Source of the DNA: Paenibacillus_E allorhizoplanae
Lineage (GTDB): Bacteria; Bacillota; Bacilli; Paenibacillales; NBRC-103111
Assembly: GCF_927798215.1 (NCBI RefSeq)
Contig: NZ_CAKMMW010000006.1
Location: 62,001-126,000 of the forward strand
Length of the DNA: 64,000 bases
Direction: 5' to 3'
Shown here: positions 51,136 through 59,511 of the stretch, in pieces
Layout: every line of letters starts with the position of its first letter
How positions within the stretch are numbered: the stretch's first letter is position 1
Made by a program: the position numbers and the translations under genes
The notes under the pieces: generated by a model
The model's database searches: none
What the model saw: the letters and a program-made list of their open reading frames with translations, nothing else
What the model was told of the DNA's origin: nothing

Positions 51136-51170
51136 TTGACAGGACATTTTGCCCATAAGACACATATACT
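51136..51170 (+). promoter_or_regulatory. Candidate ylmC promoter with long spacer
   Basis: TTGACA (51136-51141) is consensus, and TATACT (51165-51170) is a good -10, but they are 23 bases apart. TTTGACA differs from the Spo0A box by one base. CATATACTA also fits a sigma-K-type -10. The assignment is uncertain. Confidence 0.35.
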
Positions 51171-51218
51171 AATAAAAAATCAGTACAAATTCTAATGAGA
51201 TATGTGGTGATAGGCCTC

Positions 51219-51518
51219 ATGAAAATATCTGATTTCCAGACGAAGGACGTAATTAATATTGTGGACGGCAAAAAGCTTGGTCAAATCAGTGATTTGGAGC
51301 TTGACCTGCGCCAAGGACGAATCGAATCCATTGTTGTTCCGAATCAGAGTCGTTTTTTTGGATTGTTTGGAACAGGAACCGATGTTATCATTCCTTGGAA
51401 GCATATCGTAAAAATTGGTGCTGACGTTGTGCTCGTGAAGCTAGAAGACGTACGGCCATATCGACAAACGGACGACACAGAAGTGGTATATGAGTTTAAT
51501 CGTCAATTTAAAAATTGA
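51219..51518 (+). CDS. ylmC: YlmC/YmxH-family sporulation protein (PRC-barrel)
   Basis: This small protein of 99 residues has a PRC-barrel fold pattern: VINIVDGKKLGQISDLELDL at the start and TDVIIPWKHIVKIGADVVLV in the middle. YlmC/YmxH proteins are induced in sporulation; their role is unknown. ATG 51219 is chosen because the domain begins there; the frame extends to 51195 without a better ribosome binding site. It follows sigG as in B. subtilis. The terminator after it separates it from pgeF. Confidence 0.85.
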   Translation: MKISDFQTKDVINIVDGKKLGQISDLELDLRQGRIESIVVPNQSRFFGLFGTGTDVIIPWKHIVKIGADVVLVKLEDVRPYRQTDDTEVVYEFNRQFKN

Positions 51519-51523
51519 CGTTG

Positions 51524-51587
51524 GACACACGGGGACGCTGTATCAGCACTATAGCAGCTGATCAGACATCGTGTGTCTTTTTATTTT
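51524..51587 (+). terminator. Intrinsic terminator after ylmC
   Basis: GACACACG (51524-51531) pairs with CGTGTGTC (51570-51577) around an inner CTGTATCAGC / GCTGATCAG stem and is followed by TTTTTATTTT. Confidence 0.8.
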
Positions 51588-51630
51588 GTGCTAAAGTAGA
51601 GATAAACAAAAAGGGCTGGAGGGATTAACA

Positions 51631-52491
51631 TTGGAACCATTTGTCATACTACCATCCTTACATTCAAAAGAGGATCATCCGGTCCTTTTACCTATAGCTC
51701 CTTGGATGTCATTATTCCCTGAGATTACTGCTGGCTTCAGCTCTCGTTTAGGTGGAGTGAGTCAGGCCCCCTTTTCAACATTAAATCTCGGCTTACACGT
51801 GAATGATAACCAGCACGATGTTGTGCGTAATCGAGAGCGCGTTGCAGACGCAATTGGGCAGCCATTTACATCGTATACATATGCGGAGCAGGTACATGGG
51901 AAAGACATTGCTATCGTCAGTCTGAACGAGCAGGGCATGGGGCGTGATAGCAGAGAAACAGCTCTTCAAGCGAAGGATGGTTTTATATCAAAGGACAAAG
52001 GCATCGTACTCTGTGCGCAATTTGCGGATTGTGTACCGCTATTTTTCTATGATCCCGTTCAGCGTGTAGTAGGTCTTGCTCATGCAGGTTGGAAAGGTAC
52101 TGTGTTAAACATTTCCATGGCTACAATATCCTTAATGACACATACTTTTGGTAGTCAGCCATCTGATATTCGAGCAGCAATAGGACCCTCAATTGGCGCC
52201 TGTTGTTATGAGGTTGATCAGACGGTAGCATCTCGCGTTAGGTTGGTTTTTGAGGAAACACAGATATTGCCTGAGGAACAAGAAGCAATTATCACCGATA
52301 AAGGCAATGGGAAGTACATGTTGAATTTGCAATTATTAAATCAAAAATTGATCGAGCAAGCAGGAATTTTGTCGTCCCATATCGAAGTAACTCAGTTATG
52401 TACGAGTTGTCGAACTGATCTCTTCTTTTCGCATCGAAAGGAAGGGGGTTCCACAGGACGAATGATCGCTTGGATCGGTCTTCGCCCTTAA
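51631..52491 (+). CDS. pgeF: Peptidoglycan editing factor PgeF (YlmD, laccase-domain family)
   Basis: PgeF is a copper-independent laccase-fold enzyme that hydrolyses amide bonds, keeping L-serine out of the peptidoglycan stem or acting on purine nucleosides in related proteins. The 286-residue protein has the metal and catalytic motifs AEQVHGKDI near residue 85, FADCVPLFFYDP near residue 131 and GLAHAGWKGT near residue 148. TTG 51631 follows CTGGAGGG. It begins the ylm operon. Confidence 0.92.
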   Translation: MEPFVILPSLHSKEDHPVLLPIAPWMSLFPEITAGFSSRLGGVSQAPFSTLNLGLHVNDNQHDVVRNRERVADAIGQPFTSYTYAEQVHGKDIAIVSLNEQGMGRDSRETALQAKDGFISKDKGIVLCAQFADCVPLFFYDPVQRVVGLAHAGWKGTVLNISMATISLMTHTFGSQPSDIRAAIGPSIGACCYEVDQTVASRVRLVFEETQILPEEQEAIITDKGNGKYMLNLQLLNQKLIEQAGILSSHIEVTQLCTSCRTDLFFSHRKEGGSTGRMIAWIGLRP

Positions 52492-52528
52492 GGAACGGGC
52501 AACGTGTTTGAATTGAGGTGTAGAGAGA

Positions 52529-53215
52529 ATGAGCGTATTGGAACGCAAACTAGAGGTTGAAGCTCGGATAGCAACTGTATGTCGGGAGTCAGGTCGTCAA
52601 GAAAATGACATTAAGATCATCGCAGTAACCAAATATGTATCTTTAGAAACGACAGAACAAGTATTGAACATCGGTCTACAACATATTGGAGAAAATCGTT
52701 GGCAAGATGTAAAACCGAAGTGGGAAGCTCTGCATGAGCGTGGTACATGGCATTTTTTAGGGCATTTGCAGACGAATAAGGTGAAGGATGTCATCGGCAA
52801 ATTTACTTATATTCACTCACTAGATCGGATGTCGCTTGCGAAAGAATTGGACAAGCAAGCAGCTGGTTTGGGAATAGAAGTCAATTGTTTCTTGCAAGTG
52901 AACATTTCAGGTGAAGCAACGAAATATGGCGTATCGCCTCATGAATTCTTCCAATTTGCTGAGGAAGTAAGCAAGCTTGCTCATATTCGCGTATGCGGAT
53001 TGATGACGATGGCTCCTTATGAGTTAGAATCTGAAGAAACGAGACCTGTTTTTCGAGGATTACGTGAACTTCGGGATCAATTGAATGAACGTAGGTTGTT
53101 CCCTTATGAAGTGAAAGAGCTCTCTATGGGGATGTCAGGTGACTTCGACGTGGCCATTCAAGAAGGTGCAACTTGGGTTCGTTTGGGTACTGTATTAGTA
53201 GGCAAAGAGGGCTAA
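52529..53215 (+). CDS. ylmE: PLP-homeostasis protein YlmE (YggS family)
   Basis: YggS/YlmE proteins bind pyridoxal phosphate and keep PLP and amino acid pools balanced; they have no known catalysis. The 228-residue TIM-barrel protein has the PLP lysine in IIAVTKYVSLETT near residue 36, HFLGHLQTNKV near residue 77, and MSMGMSGDFDVAI-type sequence near residue 200. ATG 52529 follows GAGGTG. It lies between pgeF and sepF, as in B. subtilis. Confidence 0.93.
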   Translation: MSVLERKLEVEARIATVCRESGRQENDIKIIAVTKYVSLETTEQVLNIGLQHIGENRWQDVKPKWEALHERGTWHFLGHLQTNKVKDVIGKFTYIHSLDRMSLAKELDKQAAGLGIEVNCFLQVNISGEATKYGVSPHEFFQFAEEVSKLAHIRVCGLMTMAPYELESEETRPVFRGLRELRDQLNERRLFPYEVKELSMGMSGDFDVAIQEGATWVRLGTVLVGKEG

Positions 53216-53269
53216 AGGGCATTAGGAATTTGATTCCGATTGGTATGATTTCGATAGGAGGGAAGCGCT

Positions 53270-53692
53270 ATGGGTGTATATAACCGATTTATGAACTTTC
53301 TGGGACTTCAGGAAGAGGAAGAAATTGTAGAGCGTGAACGGATTGTAGAAGCAACAGAAGAACCTGAAACCAATCCATACGAATTACGTAATAAAAATAA
53401 GGCGAATGTCGTCAGTATTCATTCACAGAAGAATTCACGCGTTGTCCTTAGTGAACCCCGCACTTATGAGGAAACACAGGACATTGCAGATCATCTACGT
53501 GCTCGTAGAGCGGTTGTCGTTAATTTGCAACGAGTTCGCGGCGATCAAGCGATCCGAATTGTAGATTTCTTGAGTGGTACGGTTTACGCATTGAATGGGT
53601 CTATCTCTAAGCTAGGACCGAATATTTTTCTCTGTACACCAGACTCAGTAGATATTCATGGTCATATCTCTGAGATGATGGGCGAGGAATAG
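53270..53692 (+). CDS. sepF: Cell division protein SepF
   Basis: SepF polymerises into rings, binds the FtsZ C-terminus and anchors it to the membrane. The 140-residue protein has an N-terminal amphipathic helix (YNRFMNFLGLQ), a charged linker (about 16-55), and the C-terminal polymerisation domain with AVVVNLQRVRGDQAIRIVDF near residue 90. ATG 53270 follows TAGGAGGGAAG. Together with FtsA from the cluster it provides a second membrane tether for FtsZ. Confidence 0.95.
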   Translation: MGVYNRFMNFLGLQEEEEIVERERIVEATEEPETNPYELRNKNKANVVSIHSQKNSRVVLSEPRTYEETQDIADHLRARRAVVVNLQRVRGDQAIRIVDFLSGTVYALNGSISKLGPNIFLCTPDSVDIHGHISEMMGEE

Positions 53693-53732
53693 ACGCATAT
53701 CCCCAAACACATAGACAGAGGTGGGAAACAAC

Positions 53733-54005
53733 GTGGATAACGTTTACTCTTTTTTAAGCGTTTTGACAGAAATTTATTATTTCATGATTATTGGTTACTT
53801 GATCTTATCTTGGTTTCCAAACGCACGTGGCAGTTTTGTCGGTGGACTGCTATCGAAGCTGGTTGAACCGTATCTGGCTCCATTCCGCAAAATCATACCA
53901 AGCATTGGTTTCATTGATCTCTCGCCAATCGTGGCGTTGATTGCATTGAAATTCGTCGTCATGGGTATCTTTGCTGTTCTTGATTTCATCGTGGGGATTT
54001 TCTAG
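53733..54005 (+). CDS. ylmG: YggT-family membrane protein YlmG
   Basis: This is a 90-residue protein of the YggT family with two membrane spans and the conserved segment ILSWFPNARGSFVGGLLSKLVEPYLAPFRK split across residues 24-53. The role is not fully known; related proteins affect division and membrane organisation. GTG 53733 is chosen, nine bases after AGAGGTGGG; GTG 53721 overlaps it. It lies between sepF and ylmH as in B. subtilis. Confidence 0.9.
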   Translation: MDNVYSFLSVLTEIYYFMIIGYLILSWFPNARGSFVGGLLSKLVEPYLAPFRKIIPSIGFIDLSPIVALIALKFVVMGIFAVLDFIVGIF

Positions 54006-54007
54006 TC

Positions 54008-54790
54008 TTGACGAAGGATATTTATGGGCATTTTCACCAAGACGAGCATCATTTTGTTGATAAAGCCTGGGATTGGGTTGAGCGAGCTGCCGAGCAGCAT
54101 GCTGTGAAGTTAACCGATTTCCTCGATCCCAGACAGGCTTTCATTCTGAATTCACTCGTGAATCGACACCCGGATGTACATTGCCGACTTGATGGCGGCT
54201 ATGAAACAGCAGAACGTAAGCGTGCTATTATTGCTCCTGACTACCGCAGTTTGGATAGTGAAGACATGGCGATGGCTGTGTTAGCTGTCTCTTCAGGCGA
54301 TGGTAAATTTCTTACGTTAGAACATGGAGATTACATGGGCGCCATTCTTGGACTCGGCATGAAGCGGGACAAGGTTGGCGATATTCATGTTATAGAGGGG
54401 GGCTGCCATTGCTTGGTAACGCAGGATGCAGCCGACTATTTGCATTTGAATTTGTCACAAGTACATAGAGTGCATGTCCAAACGGAATTGCTCTCTTTAA
54501 ATAAGCTAGAAGTAGCGCAAGTGCAATTGGATGAGCTCCATCTATCCGTTGCCTCCATGCGAATGGACGGAATTGTAAGTGATGTATTCCGACTTAGCCG
54601 AGCCAAAGTTTTAATACCGATCCAAGCTGGTCGTTGCCGCGTGAACTGGAAGTTGGAAGAAGATCCAAGCAAGCCACTGAAAGAAGGCGATATGATCTCC
54701 TTGCAGGGTTTTGGTAGATTTAAAGTGCTTGAAGTGGAAGGCGTATCGAAAAAAGGTCGAATACGTGTGAAGATTGGCAAGTTTGCATGA
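54008..54790 (+). CDS. ylmH: S4-domain RNA-binding protein YlmH (RqcP2-like)
   Basis: YlmH binds the obstructed large ribosomal subunit, and in B. subtilis it can stand in for RqcP in C-terminal alanine tailing. The 260-residue protein has an N-terminal RNA-binding region and the C-terminal S4 domain (about 182-240), where DGIVSDVFRLSRAKVLIPIQ precedes CRVNWKLEEDPSKPLKEGDMI. TTG 54008 follows the ylmG stop by two bases and is coupled to it. It ends before a palindromic hairpin. Confidence 0.9.
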   Translation: MTKDIYGHFHQDEHHFVDKAWDWVERAAEQHAVKLTDFLDPRQAFILNSLVNRHPDVHCRLDGGYETAERKRAIIAPDYRSLDSEDMAMAVLAVSSGDGKFLTLEHGDYMGAILGLGMKRDKVGDIHVIEGGCHCLVTQDAADYLHLNLSQVHRVHVQTELLSLNKLEVAQVQLDELHLSVASMRMDGIVSDVFRLSRAKVLIPIQAGRCRVNWKLEEDPSKPLKEGDMISLQGFGRFKVLEVEGVSKKGRIRVKIGKFA

Positions 54791-54811
54791 TCGTGGATAA
54801 TTTATCCACGA
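54791..54811. repeat. Palindrome of two DnaA-box-like sequences after ylmH
   Basis: TCGTGGATAA is followed by TTTATCCACGA, giving a near-perfect palindrome. Each arm contains TTATCCACG, one base from the DnaA box TTATCCACA. It could equally be an ordinary hairpin of the ylmH 3' end; no T run follows. Confidence 0.45.
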
Positions 54812-54890
54812 ACTTTGCAGGAATTGCTAATTTTCTGTCGAACTGAACTGTATAGACATGGGTGTAGGCTAGCTTTCAGACAAGCTCAGC

Positions 54891-54934
54891 TTATGCTTAC
54901 GAAGTCAGTTTTGCTGCGCAAAACGCTAAGGAGG
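54891..54934 (+). repeat. Hairpin-RBS repeat, copy C, before divIVA
   Basis: GTTTTGC (54908-54914) pairs with GCAAAAC (54918-54924), and AGGAGG starts four bases later at 54929. The first 24 bases equal those of copy A exactly. Confidence 0.85.
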
Positions 54935-54941
54935 GGCACTG

Positions 54942-55418
54942 ATGCCATTAACACCGCTAGATATACATAATAAGGAGTTTTCACGTTCGTTTCGTGGTTA
55001 TGATGAGGATCAAGTGAATGAATTCCTAGATCAAGTCATCAAGGATTATGAAGCGCTTATTCGTGAGAATAAGGATTTGCAGAATCAATCGATGGCCTTG
55101 CAGGAGCGTTTGGATCATTTCACGCATATTGAAGAATCGTTGAGCAAAACGATCATTGTAGCGCAAGAGGCTGCGGATGAAGTCAGAAGCAATTCGAAGA
55201 AAGAAGCTCAGTTAATACTGAAAGAAGCGGAGAAAAATGCGGATCGGATTATTAATGAATCGTTGACGCGTTCACGCAAAGTAGCTCTTGAGATCGAAGA
55301 ACTCAAGAAACAAGCTTCCATTTATCGTACGCGCTTTCGGACTTTACTTGAAGCACAGCTTGAATTATTAAACACAGAAGGCTGGCAAAGTATGCAGTTT
55401 GAACATAAGGAAGAGTAG
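54942..55418 (+). CDS. divIVA: Cell-pole and septum protein DivIVA
   Basis: DivIVA senses negative membrane curvature and recruits division-site and pole proteins. The 158-residue protein starts with the conserved lipid-binding segment PLTPLDIHNKEFSRSFRGYDEDQVNEFLD (here spread over residues 2-30) and continues as a long parallel coiled coil to about residue 140. The short C-terminal tail is charged. ATG 54942 follows AGGAGG by seven bases in the shared hairpin element. It ends the ylm block before ileS. Confidence 0.95.
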   Translation: MPLTPLDIHNKEFSRSFRGYDEDQVNEFLDQVIKDYEALIRENKDLQNQSMALQERLDHFTHIEESLSKTIIVAQEAADEVRSNSKKEAQLILKEAEKNADRIINESLTRSRKVALEIEELKKQASIYRTRFRTLLEAQLELLNTEGWQSMQFEHKEE

Positions 55419-55444
55419 GCATGACGCAGTAGGCAGGTATCATA

Positions 55445-55473
55445 TTGACTATGCTTGCCAGATTGGGTATACT
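55445..55473 (+). promoter_or_regulatory. SigA-type promoter of ileS
   Basis: TTGACT (55445-55450) and TATACT (55468-55473) are separated by 17 bases and start RNA near 55480, just before the T-box leader. Confidence 0.78.
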
Positions 55474-55479
55474 CCTGTT

Positions 55480-55757
55480 AAAAGTATCGCAATAAAGCTA
55501 TGACTGGAACGAGTAGGACGTTATGAGCAGTGTCAGCGAATTAGGGTTGTGGTGTGAGCCTAATCTCTGCAGCGTACCGAATATCCCCCAGGAGCGTCTC
55601 TTGAAATGAGTAGGGAGAAACGGGTCATGCCGTTACACATGATCGAGTGAAGAAGCTCAGTTCGACACGCCTTTAGGCGCGTGTTCATGATGCTTTTTAA
55701 CGAGGGTGGTACCGCGAGTTGAGTTTCTCGTCCCTTTTGGGATGAGAGGCTTTTTTT
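55480..55757 (+). ncRNA. T-box leader riboswitch for isoleucine
   Basis: The T-box sequence AGGGTGGTACCGCG lies at 55703-55716. Stem I structure runs from about 55489, and the codon at 55583-55585 is ATC, the expected specifier for isoleucine. A terminator follows, CTCGTCCC (55727-55734) with GGGATGAG (55739-55746) and a T run. Uncharged tRNA-Ile stabilises the antiterminator and lets ileS be transcribed. Confidence 0.93.
55727..55757 (+). terminator. T-box-controlled terminator of ileS
   Basis: CTCGTCCC / GGGATGAG stem with a four-base T loop, followed by AGGC and seven T residues. Confidence 0.88.
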
Positions 55758-55802
55758 GTTTTATAGACTAGGATAGATTGAACCAGGAGTGGAGTGGTAA
55801 AA

Positions 55803-58571
55803 ATGGATTATGGAAAAACATTAAACCTATTACAAACAGAATTCCCGATGAGAGGTAATTTGCCGCAGGCAGAGCCGAAAATGCAAGAGCATTGGGAAGC
55901 AGAAGACATTTATGCGAAGGTACAAGAAAGTCGTAACGGGAGAACGAAGTTCATTTTACATGATGGGCCTCCCTACGCGAATGGCGATATTCATATCGGT
56001 CACGCACTAAACAAGGTGCTCAAGGATATTATCGTACGTTTCAAAACACTGCAAGGTTTTGACGCGCCTTATGTGCCAGGTTGGGATACACATGGCTTAC
56101 CAATCGAGCAAGTGATTACGAACAGCGGGAAAGTTGATCGCAAGAAGATGACGGTTCCGGAGTTCCGTGAATATTGCAAAGAATACGCCTTGCAATCTGT
56201 TGAGAAGCAGAAGAGTCAATTCCAACGTCTAGGTATTCGTGGAGATTGGAAAAACCCGTATATCACACTGCAACCGGGCTACGAAGCACAGCAAATCCGT
56301 GTTTTCGGTACAATGGTACAGAAGGGCTTCGTTTATAAAGGATTGAAGCCTGTCTACTGGTCTCCATCCTCTGAGAGCGCCTTAGCTGAAGCAGAAATCG
56401 AGTACAAAGAGAAAACTTCAACCTCCATCTACGTAGCGTTCCCAGTAAAGGATGGTAAAGGCAAGCTGCCTGAAGATGCAGCCATCGTCATCTGGACAAC
56501 AACAGCATGGACATTACCTGCGAACTTAGGGATTTCAGTACACCCTGAATTCGAGTACGCAGTCGTTCAAGCGAATGGTAAGAAATATGTGCTGGCACAA
56601 GGACTTCTTGCAGCAGCGGCTAAGGAAATTGGCTGGAGCGAATATGAAGTATTATCGACGGTAAAAGGCAGTGAGTTGGAGTTTGTTACCTGCCAACATC
56701 CTTTTTACGATCGTGAATCCCTTGTTATGGTTGGTGAGCACGTGACGTTAGAAGCGGGTACAGGTTGTGTTCACACAGCGCCTGGACATGGGGAAGACGA
56801 CTTTGCAATTGGTCAAAGGTATAACATCGGTGTACTTTGTCCCGTGGATGATCAAGGACATTTTACGGCTGAAGCACCAGGTTATGAAGGTTTGTTCTAT
56901 GAAAAAGGCGGAAAGCTGATCATTGAGCAGCTGAAGGAGTCAGGTTTATTGCTAAAAGCTGCTGACATACAGCATCAATACGCACATGACTGGCGTACGA
57001 AGAAACCTGTTATTTATCGTGCAACAGAGCAATGGTTTGCGTCGATTGATAAGTTCAGACAAGAGATGCTGGATGAAATCAAGCAAGTGAAATGGACGCC
57101 AGAGTGGGGCGAAGTACGCCTTCACAACATGATTGCTGATCGTGGGGACTGGTGTATTTCAAGACAGCGGGCATGGGGCGTTCCGATTCCAATTTTCTAT
57201 TGCCGTAGCTGTAATGAGCCACTTGTCAACGAGCAAACGATTGAACATGTTGCTCAGTTATTCGAGCAAGAAGGTTCGAATGCTTGGTTCATCAAGGATG
57301 AGAAGGATCTTCTTCCACACGGTACTAGCTGTACGAAATGTGGTCACGGTGAATTCCGCAAAGAAACGGACATTATGGACGTTTGGTTTGATTCCGGTTC
57401 CAGTCATGTTGCGGTTCTCGAGTCGCGTCCTGAACTTCAATGGCCTGCTGATCTGTATCTGGAAGGATCAGACCAGTATCGCGGTTGGTTCAACTCTTCC
57501 CTGATCACTGGTGTGGCAACGAGAGAGAAGTCGCCTTATAAAGGCATTCTGAGTCATGGCTTTACACTAGATGGCGAAGGGCGCAAAATGTCCAAATCCA
57601 TCGGTAACACGATTGATCCGAATGTGGTTTGTGGCAAATTAGGAGCTGATATTCTTCGTCTATGGGTTTCCTCCGTGGATTATCAGTCCGATCACCGAAT
57701 TTCGGACAATATTTTGAACCAAACAACTGAGGTTTATCGTAAAATCCGTAACACAATGCGCTTCCTACTTGGGAATTTGAGTCAGTTCAATCCAGCTACA
57801 GACCTTGTTGCTTATACAAATTTATCCGAACTTGATCGCTATGCGTTGATTCGTTTGAATCGAATGATCGAGAAAGTTATCAAAGCCTATGAAGCATATG
57901 AATTCCATGTTGTGTATCAAACGATTCACCACTTCTGCGCGGTCGAAATGAGTTCCTTCTATTTGGATATCATCAAGGATCGTCTGTATGCAAATGCGGC
58001 TGAGGATCCAGCACGTAAAGCGTCACAAACTGTGTTATATGCTGCTTTGACTGCGATTACGAAACTTATTGCACCGATTCTTCCTCATACGGCTGATGAA
58101 GTTTGGAAGTACATTCCAGGTGTGGAGTTAAGTTCCGTACAACTTGCTGAATTACCGGAAGTTGAAACGAGTGTATACAATGAACAATTGGAAAATAAAT
58201 GGAATTCCTTCTTGGAAGTGCGTGATGACGTGCTGAAGGCGCTAGAAGAAGCGCGTAAGGAGAAAGTCATTGGCAATTCCTTAGGGGCAGCAGTGAATTT
58301 GTATCCAAATGAAGCGATGTTTGCTTTGTTGACACAATTCGAGCAATTGGATCAGTTGTTCATCGTGTCCGCTGTTAACTTACACCCAGTTGGTACTTCT
58401 GTACCAGAAGGTGCACTTCAGTCCAAAGATGTTGCTATTGCCATTGCTGTTGCAGACGGTGAGAAATGTGAGCGTTGTTGGATAGTGACGCCAGAGGTTG
58501 GGCACAGTAAAGAGCATCCAACACTCTGTGTCAGATGTAATGATGTTGTGACTGCTCATTATCACGAGTAG
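55803..58571 (+). CDS. ileS: Isoleucyl-tRNA synthetase
   Basis: IleS charges tRNA-Ile and edits misactivated valine. The 922-residue protein has the HIGH-type motif PPYANGDIHIGHALNK near residue 55, the editing domain (about 190-400), the KMSKS motif GRKMSKSIGN near residue 595, the anticodon-binding domain, and a C-terminal zinc site with CERCW and CVRC. The length matches the B. subtilis enzyme. ATG 55803 follows GGAGTGGAG; GTG 55794 in frame overlaps that site. The T-box leader controls it. Confidence 0.97.
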   Translation: MDYGKTLNLLQTEFPMRGNLPQAEPKMQEHWEAEDIYAKVQESRNGRTKFILHDGPPYANGDIHIGHALNKVLKDIIVRFKTLQGFDAPYVPGWDTHGLPIEQVITNSGKVDRKKMTVPEFREYCKEYALQSVEKQKSQFQRLGIRGDWKNPYITLQPGYEAQQIRVFGTMVQKGFVYKGLKPVYWSPSSESALAEAEIEYKEKTSTSIYVAFPVKDGKGKLPEDAAIVIWTTTAWTLPANLGISVHPEFEYAVVQANGKKYVLAQGLLAAAAKEIGWSEYEVLSTVKGSELEFVTCQHPFYDRESLVMVGEHVTLEAGTGCVHTAPGHGEDDFAIGQRYNIGVLCPVDDQGHFTAEAPGYEGLFYEKGGKLIIEQLKESGLLLKAADIQHQYAHDWRTKKPVIYRATEQWFASIDKFRQEMLDEIKQVKWTPEWGEVRLHNMIADRGDWCISRQRAWGVPIPIFYCRSCNEPLVNEQTIEHVAQLFEQEGSNAWFIKDEKDLLPHGTSCTKCGHGEFRKETDIMDVWFDSGSSHVAVLESRPELQWPADLYLEGSDQYRGWFNSSLITGVATREKSPYKGILSHGFTLDGEGRKMSKSIGNTIDPNVVCGKLGADILRLWVSSVDYQSDHRISDNILNQTTEVYRKIRNTMRFLLGNLSQFNPATDLVAYTNLSELDRYALIRLNRMIEKVIKAYEAYEFHVVYQTIHHFCAVEMSSFYLDIIKDRLYANAAEDPARKASQTVLYAALTAITKLIAPILPHTADEVWKYIPGVELSSVQLAELPEVETSVYNEQLENKWNSFLEVRDDVLKALEEARKEKVIGNSLGAAVNLYPNEAMFALLTQFEQLDQLFIVSAVNLHPVGTSVPEGALQSKDVAIAIAVADGEKCERCWIVTPEVGHSKEHPTLCVRCNDVVTAHYHE

Positions 58572-58577
58572 AGGAAC

Positions 58578-58620
58578 CAAACGAGCTTGCGCGAAATGCG
58601 AAGCTCGTTTGTCCTGTTTT
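58578..58620. terminator. Intrinsic terminator after ileS
   Basis: CAAACGAGCTT pairs with AAGCTCGTTTG around a GCGC / GCG inner stem, followed by TCCTGTTTTT. It may also serve the convergent minus-strand gene. Confidence 0.75.
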
Positions 58621-58642
58621 TAATCAGGGTCATTTATTGTAT

Positions 58643-59380
58643 TTATTCATCGTCTAAATCGGCAGTTCTTTCGGGTTCAAGAAAAGGGTCGCCTTCATCG
58701 CTGTGCATATACTCGTTGTAAGCTTTACTTCGTACAATGGTCACATGTTCACCATAGAGATCAGTGGCTACAAAGCTTTCGAATGACTCTACATAGCCTT
58801 CCAACTCGTCGGCTTCAATGTACATGTCATTGTAGCTTTCGACTTGGTTGCTTTCTGCGAAAGCGGGGGTATTTGAGGTTCCCCAGCTTTCAACGATTTG
58901 CCAGGCATCTTCACCGTCAAATTCGGTTTCGTTGTTTTTCTCATCGAAGCTAGTACGCCCGAACGGCGGGTAAAGAACCTGCTCTTCAACAGGGCGCCGG
59001 AACGATTGGTCGGGATCAGGGACATGTTCAATGCTGTATAAAGTTGTTGGAATGGCTTCTAGGCGTTCATACGGTATGGGTTGATGGCTAAAAACACAAA
59101 TGCCATATTCGCCACTTTCCATACGTGCTAAAGCTTCATTGACTTGTTGTAAATGCATCTCCGCGTGTTCATTAAGCGAAATATCTTTGGCTCGTTCAAA
59201 AACTTCGGACCCGATATCCCCGGGATGATTATCATACATGGAGAGCTCGCCTATGGAATCTGAGAATGAATTTGCGAGTCCAAATTGATCATTCGAAGCG
59301 AAGTGCTTTTCAAGTGCAACCTTTTCCTCCAACAGTTGTACATATAAGGATTGTAATTGCTCATCGGTTAAATGGCTCAT
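58643..59380 (-). CDS. YteA-family (DksA/TraR-like) sporulation protein
   Basis: The 245-residue acidic protein has an N-terminal coiled-coil hairpin (about 1-95), as in DksA, followed by a degenerate zinc finger region, GEYGICVFSHQPIPYERLEAIP near residue 92. The paired cysteines of normal DksA are missing: only the first remains. This is typical of the YteA family found in spore formers. The long C-terminal part is strongly acidic. ATG 59380 follows GGGAG on the minus strand. In B. subtilis the DksA-like gene ylyA sits at this place, between ileS and lspA. Confidence 0.82.
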   Translation of the reverse strand: MSHLTDEQLQSLYVQLLEEKVALEKHFASNDQFGLANSFSDSIGELSMYDNHPGDIGSEVFERAKDISLNEHAEMHLQQVNEALARMESGEYGICVFSHQPIPYERLEAIPTTLYSIEHVPDPDQSFRRPVEEQVLYPPFGRTSFDEKNNETEFDGEDAWQIVESWGTSNTPAFAESNQVESYNDMYIEADELEGYVESFESFVATDLYGEHVTIVRSKAYNEYMHSDEGDPFLEPERTADLDDE

Positions 59381-59511
59381 AGGTCATACAGCTCCCTTCT
59401 AACAGCTCATTCATACCGTTTATGATGCCGATAGACCGCTTTTTTTAGTGAGGTAATTCCTTGAAAAAAAGGAATGTACAAGCTTTTCACAAATGTAGGA
59501 GGTACTCTTAG

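Noticed and set aside
54836..54842. A perfect Spo0A box TGTCGAA upstream of divIVA
   Set aside because: A seven-base motif is expected several times in 64 kb by chance, and the promoter context is weak.
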